From assembly GCA_027007865.1 (NCBI GenBank), contig JALTEE010000309.1:1-7079 (forward strand): 7,079 nt of DNA. The letters run 5' to 3'. The notes beneath the pieces are model-generated. The model ran no database searches. It saw only the letters and a program-made list of their open reading frames with translations, and was not told where the DNA came from. Shown in pieces: positions 1 through 5,675 of this stretch (positions are counted from its first letter, which is position 1; every line of letters begins with the position of its first letter). The position numbers and the translations under genes are program-made. Source of the stretch: a bacterium (GTDB taxonomy: Bacteria; UBP14; UBA6098; B30-G16).

Positions 1-1
1 G

Positions 2-163
2 AACATCTCTGGAGACGCCACTATTGCAGGCGACGCTTTCATAACCGACAGTTGCTCTGTGGGAACAGATTTGCTCGTCGGCAACGATTTGAGCGTAACA
101 AATAACGCTTCGATAACTGGAACAGCCACAGTCGGCGGGGATTTGACTATCAACAGCGGACTT
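2..163 (+). repeat. Nine in-frame 18-base repeats encoding hexapeptides
   Basis: The first 54 codons split without gaps into nine six-residue units: NISGDA, TIAGDA, FITDSC, SVGTDL, LVGNDL, SVTNNA, SITGTA, TVGGDL, TINSGL. Position 2 is always Ile or Val and position 6 is always Ala, Leu or Cys. Such regular six-residue spacing is expected of a beta-solenoid (left-handed hexapeptide helix, or bactofilin-like). The array runs off the left edge and may be longer. Confidence 0.8.
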
Positions 164-1258
164 AACGACGGCACGGGTCTCGGCGCGAACGGGCAATATC
201 TTATGACGAATGGCACGGATGCTGTATGGTCGAACCTTTCCGGCTCGCTGATAAATGTCGATACGCTTCGCAGCGTCAGCGGCGCCGACGGCGACACGAT
301 TTGGACGATGGCGCAATTTTATGTGAACGGTGAACTCATCGTAGATTCTATTCAAGCAGTCGGCGACACGGTATTTGTCGATGATAATCTAAAGGTGAAT
401 GATTCGCTCATAGTCTCGGGCGATGCTTATGTGAACGGTGATGTCGGTATTGGGACGAATTCGCCATCGCAGGAATTGCAGGTTATCGGCGATGTTATCA
501 CAGGTGGCGGCGCCACGAATAATGACGGCACCGATGAGTTCATCGAAATTCAAGCGCAATCTGAAAATTGGTATATCGGCGTCAGAAATCTTGCGACACC
601 GGCAAATTCCGATTTCCATATCGGTCTAACGCAGGCGGAAGATGGTATTTTCCACATCCAACCCGATGGCAATATCGGTATCGGGACAACATCGCCACTT
701 GCCAAATTGCACATAAATGGTAATGTTTTTGTAGACAATGGCAATCGCTATTATGGTGTGGATGCCACGCAGGCTGACAGTTTCTGGATTTACGACGATG
801 GTGATACAACGAGATTCGACGCGGATAATCCAATCAAGGTTGGGCACGCTTCGCTGGTCGTTGAAACGGACGGCGATGTGTTCGTTTCACAAAATCTTTA
901 CGCAGACACGGTTTTCGCAAGGTTTGATTTCGATTCTGTATATGATTTTACATGGGACACTCTCAATTCTTATCCAGATACAACAATTACCAATGCAATT
1001 CGAGATTCTCTCGGCGCATATCCAGATACTACGATATTTATAGCGGGGCAAGACACTTTCGGGGCTAATGCTACAACAGATACGGTCATTATTTCTAATA
1101 TAATTCCTACAACTCCGATAATCGCAAGTGTATTTACAAATACTATTTCAAACGCTTATACAATATCTGTATATGCAACGGCGGGAACATTGTTTATTTA
1201 TCGTGCCGAAGCTGATACTGCAAAATCGGATATCTATAATTATTCAGGGATGAGATAA
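2..1258 (+). CDS. Modular fibre-like surface protein, 3' part (5' end outside window)
   Basis: The reading frame is open from base 2 to the TAA at 1256-1258 (418 codons visible), so the start lies left of the window; the GTG at 59 is internal, since the same repeat pattern continues upstream of it. Visible order (residues from base 2): nine hexapeptide repeats (1-54), a GLGANGQYLMTNGTDAVW segment, a second hexad array (125-148), GIGTNSP followed by LQVIGDV (149-162), GIGTTSP followed by LHINGNV (226-240), two YPDTT motifs near 323 and 341, and a Thr/Ile-rich C-terminal segment ending SGMR. The GIGTTxP-x-LxVxG pattern is known from phage-tail-fibre-like and peptidase S74-associated proteins, but no S74 autoprotease domain is visible, nor the C-terminal domain seen in the protein at 1667. 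Likely role: exported structural or adhesive fibre (inference). Signal peptide not visible because of the edge. Coding is secure; function is not. Confidence 0.88.
   Translation, partial: NISGDATIAGDAFITDSCSVGTDLLVGNDLSVTNNASITGTATVGGDLTINSGLNDGTGLGANGQYLMTNGTDAVWSNLSGSLINVDTLRSVSGADGDTIWTMAQFYVNGELIVDSIQAVGDTVFVDDNLKVNDSLIVSGDAYVNGDVGIGTNSPSQELQVIGDVITGGGATNNDGTDEFIEIQAQSENWYIGVRNLATPANSDFHIGLTQAEDGIFHIQPDGNIGIGTTSPLAKLHINGNVFVDNGNRYYGVDATQADSFWIYDDGDTTRFDADNPIKVGHASLVVETDGDVFVSQNLYADTVFARFDFDSVYDFTWDTLNSYPDTTITNAIRDSLGAYPDTTIFIAGQDTFGANATTDTVIISNIIPTTPIIASVFTNTISNAYTISVYATAGTLFIYRAEADTAKSDIYNYSGMR
374..445 (+). repeat. Second hexapeptide array, four units
   Basis: Codons 125-148 of the partial gene read FVDDNL, KVNDSL, IVSGDA, YVNGDV. 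This is the same rule as the first array: Val at position 2 and a hydrophobic residue at position 6. It leads directly into the GIGTNSP motif, so hexad array plus GIGT motif looks like one structural module. Confidence 0.7.
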
Positions 1259-1390
1259 TTATGAGGTGCTGGGTTGTGGTATAAATTTATTGTCATCTAC
1301 TCATTATTTTTCGTTAGCTGGTAGAAGTATGATAGATGAACCCTGCAAAATAGGTGATTTTTGAGTTCTTTGATATGCGTTTTTATTTAT

Positions 1391-1490
1391 CCCCTCTATC
1401 CTCTAACTCCTTTCTCCCCAAGGAGAAAGGAGGATTACCTTCTCTCTTCGGAAGAAGGTGTCCCGCCCTGTCGGGACAGATGAGAGACAA
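1391..1490. repeat. Cluster of three perfect hairpins, REP-like intergenic element
   Basis: Three adjacent inverted repeats are visible. The first has an 11-base perfect stem, CTCCTTTCTCC (1407-1417) with GGAGAAAGGAG (1422-1432), and a CCAA loop. The second has ACCTTCT (1437-1443) with AGAAGGT (1453-1459). The third has TGTCCCG (1459-1465) with CGGGACA (1472-1478), sharing base 1459 with the second. The style (pyrimidine-rich strand, short loops, TCCCG...CGGGA) resembles dispersed intergenic repeats common in many bacterial genomes. No run of T follows any stem, so a classical intrinsic terminator is unlikely, although mRNA stabilisation or processing is possible. Confidence 0.65.
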
Positions 1491-1656
1491 CAGGAAATAT
1501 CTATCACTATGAGACACAATGAGTTAGGCATGGAGGTAAAAAATCCAAAAATTGGAGGTAAAAGTAGTTCTCTTATAAGAAGTTAGAATAAATTGCAGGA
1601 AGCATATAAAAATGAGTTTTTGGAAGGAATAGAAAGGTAAAGTAAAAAATAAACCA

Positions 1657-1662
1657 GGGGGG
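1657..1662 (+). promoter_or_regulatory. Ribosome-binding site for the 1667 gene
   Basis: A run of six G (preceded by CCA) lies four bases upstream of the ATG at 1667. It is an imperfect Shine-Dalgarno sequence but well placed, and the ATG opens directly into a good signal peptide, which supports this start. Confidence 0.6.
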
Positions 1663-1666
1663 AAAA

Positions 1667-3889
1667 ATGAAAACTTATGTCGTTGTATTCCTTCTCCTGA
1701 CGAGCTTATTGCTCGCCGATGTCCCGCACCTGATTTCGTATCAGGGAAGGCTGACAAATAGCAGTGGAGTTCCATTGACAGGCAGCCATAATATCACATT
1801 CACCCTCTACAATGCTGCTGTTGGTGGAACAGCATTATGGACTGAAACCCATTCTGGTGTGGTGCTGAATTCCGATGGGCTTTACAATGTTATGCTCGGC
1901 TCGGTGACACCATTCCCGACGACTGTAGATTTTTCGATACGATATTGGCTCGCTGTTTCCGTCGATGGTGGCTCGGAAATCTGCCGATACGAACTCGGCG
2001 CGAGTCCGTATGCGCTAAATATCGCCGATACTATTCGCAAAAGCACTACGCAAGTATTTGAAAGCGACTTGAGAGTTACTGGAAACGATATCTATTTCAG
2101 CGAACCTGATAATGCGCATATATCATGGTTTTCCGCCGACAATGCACTCGAGGTTAATAAAAACTTTGCACCGTGGAATGATAACTCATACGACCTCGGC
2201 GTTTCGGGATACAATTGGCGCAACCTCTATCTTTCCGGCAAGCTTTATGTGGATGGTTCCGCACCTACAAACCAGTTTCTTGGCACCGATGTAAGTGGAA
2301 ACCTTGAATACAAACCAGGCGGTGGTGCCGATAATGATTGGACAGGTGCCGGAACTGGCTATATGTATGCTACTAACACTTCTGACAATGTCGGCATTGG
2401 AACAACTACGCCTCACAACAAACTTGAAATAACAGGCACAGGGAGTGGTTTAAGATTTACTAATTTGACAAGTGCTTCTACCGCAGGTCCTACAGGGACA
2501 AAAGTTCTTTCGGTAAATGCAAATGGTGATGTTATACTTGTTACGGATGCCACTGGTAGTGCCGATAATGATTGGACAGGTGCCGGAACTGGCTATATGT
2601 ATGCTACTAACGCTTCTGACAATGTTGGTATTGGAACAACAACACCTTATTATCCCATCACTGTAACATCCGCTACCGCTTCAAGAACAGCAAGTTTTAC
2701 TAATATGAAAGACTCAACAAATAGCTCTGCTGTGTATGGCGAATGCGCAAACACCCCTTATTATGGTTTCGGCGGGCATTTTGTAGGTGGACGCTGCGGA
2801 GTTTATGCCGATGCGATACTTGATGGCAGTGGATATAGATATGGACTTGAAGGAAAAGCTGCCGGTGGTAATAATGGCAATTATGGTGTCTATGGGTATG
2901 CGTATGGTGATAGCGGATTTAAATATGGAGTTTGTGGAATAGCACATGGTGATAGTGGAGTAAAATATGGAGTTTATGGATATGCAGATGGAGGCGGAAC
3001 AAATTGGGCAGGGTGTTTTGATGGCAATGGCCATTTTGGAGGCAATGTTAGTATTGGAACGATATCGCCCGATTATCCTCTCACTGTAACATCTGCTACA
3101 GCTTCAAGAACAGCAAATTTTATCAATACGGAAGCTTTGGCAGATAACTATGCTGTATATGGTGAATGTGCAACAACAGACTTTTATGGCTATGGCGGGT
3201 ATTTCAAGGGTGGATATACAGGCGTTGAAGGTAATGTTTATCCAACCGGTTCTGCTTTTTATTATGGTGTGTATGGAAGTGTATATGGCGGAAGTGGAAC
3301 AAATTACGGGGTATATGGATATGCAGGTGGAAGCGGAACAAATTGGGCAGGATATTTCAACGGTAATGGTTATTTCAGTGGCAATGTTGGAATTGGAACC
3401 ACTAATCCTACGCAAAAACTTGAAGTGAATGGTGCAATAAAGATAACAGGTGGTTCTGACCTCTCTGAACAATTTGAGATTAAAAAACCGAAGCCAACTA
3501 ATTTGAACAAAATTTTACCCGGTATGCTTGTTTGCATTGACAAAAATGAGAAAGGTAAACTTGTTGTTAGTTCTAAACCCTATGACCCGACCGTCCTTGG
3601 TGTTGTTAGCGGTGCTGGAGGAATTAAAACCGGTATGGTTCTGAGTCAGAGTGGGACTGAAGAAGCAGATGGTAAATATCCTGTTGCTGTCGCTGGTAGA
3701 GTATATTGTTTGGCTGATGCATCGAGCGCACCTATTCATCCAGGTGATTTACTAACCACATCGGGGACGCCAGGCTATGCGATGAAAGTAACAGATTATG
3801 ATAAAGCTCGCGGCGCTATTATCGGGAAAGCTATGTCTTCTCTCGAAGATGGGAAAGGATTAGTATTGGTCATAGTAACCTTACAATAA
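1667..3889 (+). CDS. Exported modular Gly/Tyr-repeat fibre-like protein, complete
   Basis: 740 residues. A signal peptide (1-17, KT then a Val/Leu core, cleavage likely after LLLA) precedes a conserved N-terminal domain (18-124) starting DVPHLISYQGRL. Then come a linker with two ADNDWTGAGTGYMYATN copies (221 and 299), GIGTTTP motifs (243 and 321), two long related units (329-469 and 470-583) rich in YGVYG and ending in NWAG(C/Y)F(D/N)GNG, a last GIGTTNP-x-KLEVNG, and a C-terminal domain from GGSDLSEQFEI (595) to the end. That C-terminal domain, with ILGVVSGAGG-like, GRVYC, PGDLLTTS and GKAMSS signatures, recurs in fibre-like proteins of many bacteria; its role is unclear. No type IX sorting tail, LPXTG or membrane anchor is seen. 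Probable role: cell-surface or extracellular fibre or adhesin (inference). It is first in a tight cluster with the protease (19-base gap) and a paralogue downstream. Confidence 0.93.
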   Translation: MKTYVVVFLLLTSLLLADVPHLISYQGRLTNSSGVPLTGSHNITFTLYNAAVGGTALWTETHSGVVLNSDGLYNVMLGSVTPFPTTVDFSIRYWLAVSVDGGSEICRYELGASPYALNIADTIRKSTTQVFESDLRVTGNDIYFSEPDNAHISWFSADNALEVNKNFAPWNDNSYDLGVSGYNWRNLYLSGKLYVDGSAPTNQFLGTDVSGNLEYKPGGGADNDWTGAGTGYMYATNTSDNVGIGTTTPHNKLEITGTGSGLRFTNLTSASTAGPTGTKVLSVNANGDVILVTDATGSADNDWTGAGTGYMYATNASDNVGIGTTTPYYPITVTSATASRTASFTNMKDSTNSSAVYGECANTPYYGFGGHFVGGRCGVYADAILDGSGYRYGLEGKAAGGNNGNYGVYGYAYGDSGFKYGVCGIAHGDSGVKYGVYGYADGGGTNWAGCFDGNGHFGGNVSIGTISPDYPLTVTSATASRTANFINTEALADNYAVYGECATTDFYGYGGYFKGGYTGVEGNVYPTGSAFYYGVYGSVYGGSGTNYGVYGYAGGSGTNWAGYFNGNGYFSGNVGIGTTNPTQKLEVNGAIKITGGSDLSEQFEIKKPKPTNLNKILPGMLVCIDKNEKGKLVVSSKPYDPTVLGVVSGAGGIKTGMVLSQSGTEEADGKYPVAVAGRVYCLADASSAPIHPGDLLTTSGTPGYAMKVTDYDKARGAIIGKAMSSLEDGKGLVLVIVTLQ
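1715..1909 (+). repeat. 195-base direct repeat, copy 1 (N-terminal domain)
   Basis: This block encodes the last signal-peptide Ala and the first 64 residues of the mature protein. It matches 5754-5948 with six mismatches in 195 bases, only one of which (AAT to GAT) changes a residue. Immediately after the shared GTGACA the two genes diverge clearly, although the protein domain continues to be homologous. Confidence 0.95.
2327..2412 (+). repeat. 86-base direct repeat within the gene, copy 1
   Basis: Encodes ADNDWTGAGTGYMYATN followed by the GIGTTTP motif. It matches 2561-2646 with five mismatches in 86 bases; the copies are exactly 234 bases (78 codons) apart and in frame. The 129-base cassette starting at 2411 lies between the two copies. 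Confidence 0.9.
2411..2539 (+). repeat. 129-base shared cassette, copy 1 (LEITGTGSGLRF module)
   Basis: Encodes residues 249-291, from PHNKLEIT to NGDVIL. It aligns base for base with 6951-7079, with eight mismatches, and the match may continue past the window edge. In this gene it sits about 230 residues after the mature N-terminus, while in the downstream paralogue it sits about 400 residues after it, so the module has moved relative to the rest of the protein. Confidence 0.93.
2561..2646 (+). repeat. 86-base direct repeat within the gene, copy 2
   Basis: Second copy of the block at 2327-2412, with one amino-acid change (Thr to Ala, in ATN(T/A)SDN) and otherwise synonymous differences. It leads into the first 141-residue unit rather than into the LEITGTGSG cassette. 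Confidence 0.9.
2651..3073 (+). repeat. Long in-frame repeat unit 1 (141 codons)
   Basis: Residues 329-469. The unit opens with YPITVTSATASRTASF, passes through AVYGEC, GFGGHFVGG and three YGVYG-type repeats, and closes with NWAGCFDGNGHFGGNVSIGT. The following unit at 3074 repeats the same order of motifs at clearly lower DNA identity than the shorter repeats, so this is an older duplication. Confidence 0.85.
2879..3004 (+). repeat. Three 42-base tandem repeats encoding 14-residue YGVYG units
   Basis: Residues 405-446 read NYGVYGYAYGDSGF, KYGVCGIAHGDSGV, KYGVYGYADGGGTN. The unit lengths are equal, with Tyr-Gly-Val at positions 2-4 and a Gly-rich turn near the end. This regularity suggests stacked beta-strands in a solenoid or beta-prism. 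The central copy substitutes Cys for Tyr. Confidence 0.85.
3074..3409 (+). repeat. Long in-frame repeat unit 2 (about 112 codons)
   Basis: Residues 470-581. It repeats unit 1 (YPLTVTSATASRTANF, AVYGEC, GYGGYFKGG, YGVYG, NWAGYFNGNGYFSGNVGIGT) but is shorter, with two rather than three 14-residue repeats (3260-3343: YYGVYGSVYGGSGT and NYGVYGYAGGSGTN). The copy-number difference is consistent with slippage or unequal recombination. Confidence 0.82.
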
Positions 3890-3896
3890 ATTAGAT

Positions 3897-3904
3897 AGGG
3901 GTGG
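3897..3904 (+). promoter_or_regulatory. Ribosome-binding site for the protease gene
   Basis: AGGGGTGG ends four bases before the ATG at 3909, within the 19-base gap after the preceding stop. It fits a downstream cistron of the same transcript. Confidence 0.6.
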
Positions 3905-3908
3905 AATT

Positions 3909-5639
3909 ATGATTTTCACGAGAAAAATACTTATATATATATTGCTCCTATTCAGTATTACCGCTACTGTGGCAAACCAACTTACTGAACGCGAGATTAA
4001 ATCCGCTGTGACAAATTGGGTTAGATATATTACGGCTGACAATAGACCTGATGCTGTAATTAAAGAATTGATACCTTATGTATCATCTAATGATACCGTT
4101 GCATATATAGCAAATATAGAACAAGGTGGATTTTGTATATGCGGAGCGAAAAACTATATGTTGCCAGTTTACTTTTACAGCCCTTTTGCCTCATTTTCAG
4201 GTGATGCTGAACAAGAAGCAAGATATATGCTCGAAGCCATTGCGTATGGTGTCAAAAAATTAGAAAAAGAACAACAAGGTATGATAGTTAATGAATTGAT
4301 ACCCGAAAGAGAGAGATATTGGCGATTACTTGCAGATGGTAGAATAGATGAAGTGATGGAATCGATGGGATTTTGGGGTGGACCAGATTCTATGTCTCTT
4401 AAAAGTGTGCCATACTGGGATAATCGTCAATGGTGGCCCTTCGATTCGCTAACTCCATATTTACACAGCGATTTTTGCAAAGAGCGAACTCCTGATGGCT
4501 GTGTAGCGCATTCTATGTCGATTATTTTGAGATATTGGCAATGGCCTCATGTTGGGGTCGGTTCTGATTGCACTATATATCATCGAAAATATGCTCCGAA
4601 CTGGGCTTCTCGCCCGCTTCCATTTAATCCATTCCCGGCAACTTTTGATTCTACACATTGCCCGTGGAAAGGAAGGCTTATGTGGAGTGCCGCGGACGGA
4701 GGAAAACTTATGATGAGAGATGAATGGGACAAGGGAATATATAAAATGGCTAAAGAAGCTTATGACACTTCATTGACAGAACCACAGGAAAGCACATATT
4801 TGGCGACATTGGATACTTTATGGGAACATGATATGTCAAATGATGATACAACATATTGTGAACAATTCGATACTGTTCATTATAGATGGGATTTAATGCC
4901 GCATGCTTATGATAGTATTAGCACAGGAGACCAGAAATACGCTGTAGCTAGACTTGCCTATGATGCTGGTATATCGATACATATAGATTATTCCAGTGCT
5001 GGTTCGGGTGCTTTTGCTTCGGCAGCAGCTTATGAAGATCATTTTAACTACGACACGGATGCGGAAAAAGACACGTCATTAGCTCGCTGTGACGGTCCCG
5101 ATACCTGTAATTGCCCAGATGATTGGCATGATTTAACTCCTGATACCTGTAATTGCGCAGAGCCCGATACTTGTGAGGGTGCAAAAGCCGTTGTCGATGA
5201 TATAAAATGGTTAAGACCTGTTCAAATGGGGCAAGGTGCGTATATACACCATGCGTGGATGGTATTAGGTTATAATAGATTACCTCTACCAGATGAAATG
5301 CAGTTCAAATCTACACTTGCAGTTGCGACTATCGATGGTATTCATTATGTTCCTTATTGGACAACTTTTAGCACTCACATTATACATTATTCTATTGTTA
5401 GGAAAATTGCACCGAAAGATACGATAAAATTCGTTGGTGCAACTTCAGGAGATAATGATGGTTCACCAGGAGACCCATATTATAGAATAGAAAATGCCAT
5501 TGCCGATTCCGCTGATATACCAGCCAATGCAACACTGATTTTTAAAGCTGGTTCAGATAACACTTTTTCAGGAAGTTCCATTACTATAGATTTTCCAGTA
5601 ATTTTGAAAAGCTACGATGCCGTAATTAGGCACGAATGA
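3909..5639 (+). CDS. Secreted C10-family (streptopain-like) cysteine protease precursor, divergent
   Basis: 576 residues, against about 400 for streptopain. A signal peptide (1-22) precedes a probable Spi-type inhibitory propeptide (about 23-95; VAYIANIEQGGFCICG matches that fold's 'xGGFxIxxA' ending). The catalytic region has Q174 and P177-F178 (cf. the family's Q..PYN), then DGCVAHSMSIILRYWQWP with nucleophile C198, the HYRWDLMP and AVARLAYDAG segments (324-354), YSSAGSGA (361-368), and H448 in HHAWMVLGYN as the likely catalytic His. The usual NWGWGG after the His is absent. A Cys-rich insert (394-422) with three PDTC motifs lies before the His. The C-terminal 75 residues (DNDGSPGDPYYRIENAI onward) look like the opening of a right-handed beta-helix. 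Role: extracellular or periplasmic proteolysis; substrate unknown. It lies between two fibre-like genes, 19 and 36 bases away. Family call fairly confident; activity less so. Confidence 0.85.
   Translation: MIFTRKILIYILLLFSITATVANQLTEREIKSAVTNWVRYITADNRPDAVIKELIPYVSSNDTVAYIANIEQGGFCICGAKNYMLPVYFYSPFASFSGDAEQEARYMLEAIAYGVKKLEKEQQGMIVNELIPERERYWRLLADGRIDEVMESMGFWGGPDSMSLKSVPYWDNRQWWPFDSLTPYLHSDFCKERTPDGCVAHSMSIILRYWQWPHVGVGSDCTIYHRKYAPNWASRPLPFNPFPATFDSTHCPWKGRLMWSAADGGKLMMRDEWDKGIYKMAKEAYDTSLTEPQESTYLATLDTLWEHDMSNDDTTYCEQFDTVHYRWDLMPHAYDSISTGDQKYAVARLAYDAGISIHIDYSSAGSGAFASAAAYEDHFNYDTDAEKDTSLARCDGPDTCNCPDDWHDLTPDTCNCAEPDTCEGAKAVVDDIKWLRPVQMGQGAYIHHAWMVLGYNRLPLPDEMQFKSTLAVATIDGIHYVPYWTTFSTHIIHYSIVRKIAPKDTIKFVGATSGDNDGSPGDPYYRIENAIADSADIPANATLIFKAGSDNTFSGSSITIDFPVILKSYDAVIRHE
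5098..5156 (+). repeat. Pair of 17-base near-perfect repeats encoding PDTCNC
   Basis: The segments at 5098-5114 and 5140-5156, 42 bases apart, differ at one base and both encode PDTCNC. A third, degenerate PDTC follows at codons 419-422. They form a compact Cys- and Asp-rich insert with six Cys in 29 residues, unusual inside a C10 catalytic domain; disulfide knot or metal binding are possibilities only. Confidence 0.8.
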
Positions 5640-5664
5640 TTGGGAGAAATTTTAAATTAATTTC

Positions 5665-5670
5665 GGAGGT
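5665..5670 (+). promoter_or_regulatory. Ribosome-binding site for the 5676 gene
   Basis: GGAGGT, a near-consensus Shine-Dalgarno, lies five bases before the ATG at 5676. It picks this ATG over the in-frame ATG at 5685 and is the strongest such site in the window. Confidence 0.8.
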
Positions 5671-5675
5671 GCGCA

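Larger units (their letters stand above)
1259..1666. other. 408-base intergenic region with no convincing gene
   Basis: This gap separates the left-hand gene from the probable operon that starts at 1667. Bases 1259-1390 are AT-rich with many stops in all frames and show only a weak distant 7-base inverted repeat (1293-1299 with 1333-1339). Bases 1391-1490 hold the hairpin cluster described separately. Bases 1491-1650 are purine-rich and contain an 11-base direct repeat, TGGAGGTAAAA, at 1531-1541 and 1553-1563. The promoter of the downstream genes must lie here or further upstream, but no -35/-10 pair is convincing. Confidence 0.7.

Noticed and set aside
1407..1478. Intrinsic terminator for the left-hand gene
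   Set aside because: The stems are good but none is followed by a T tract, and they lie about 150 bases past the stop codon.
1571..1580. 10-base palindrome TCTTATAAGA as an operator
   Set aside because: Single, short and AT-rich, with no second copy or flanking extension of the symmetry.
1509..1586. Possible 25-codon small gene (MRHNELGMEV...) in the intergenic region
   Set aside because: It has no ribosome-binding site at either in-frame ATG and its frame runs through the hairpin cluster, so it is more likely part of a non-coding repeat.
1583..1610. Promoter candidate TTAGAA - 16 bases - TATAAA upstream of 1667
   Set aside because: The -35 half matches consensus at only half its positions in an AT-rich region where such pairs occur by chance, and the promoter rules of this organism are unknown.
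1524..1775. Minus-strand open frame of 83 codons spanning the gap and the next gene's start
   Set aside because: It overlaps the signal peptide and N-terminal domain of the 1667 gene on the other strand and has no recognisable protein features; it is a shadow frame.
2879..3004. 42-base repeats as a CRISPR or other non-coding array
   Set aside because: The units are contiguous, without spacers, diverged at third positions and in frame with a secure coding sequence.
2714..3034. Long minus-strand open frame opposite the YGVYG repeats, and a similar one at 3104-3472
   Set aside because: They result from the repetitive codon pattern of the plus-strand gene and give low-complexity Ile/Ser/Thr-rich products; not real genes.
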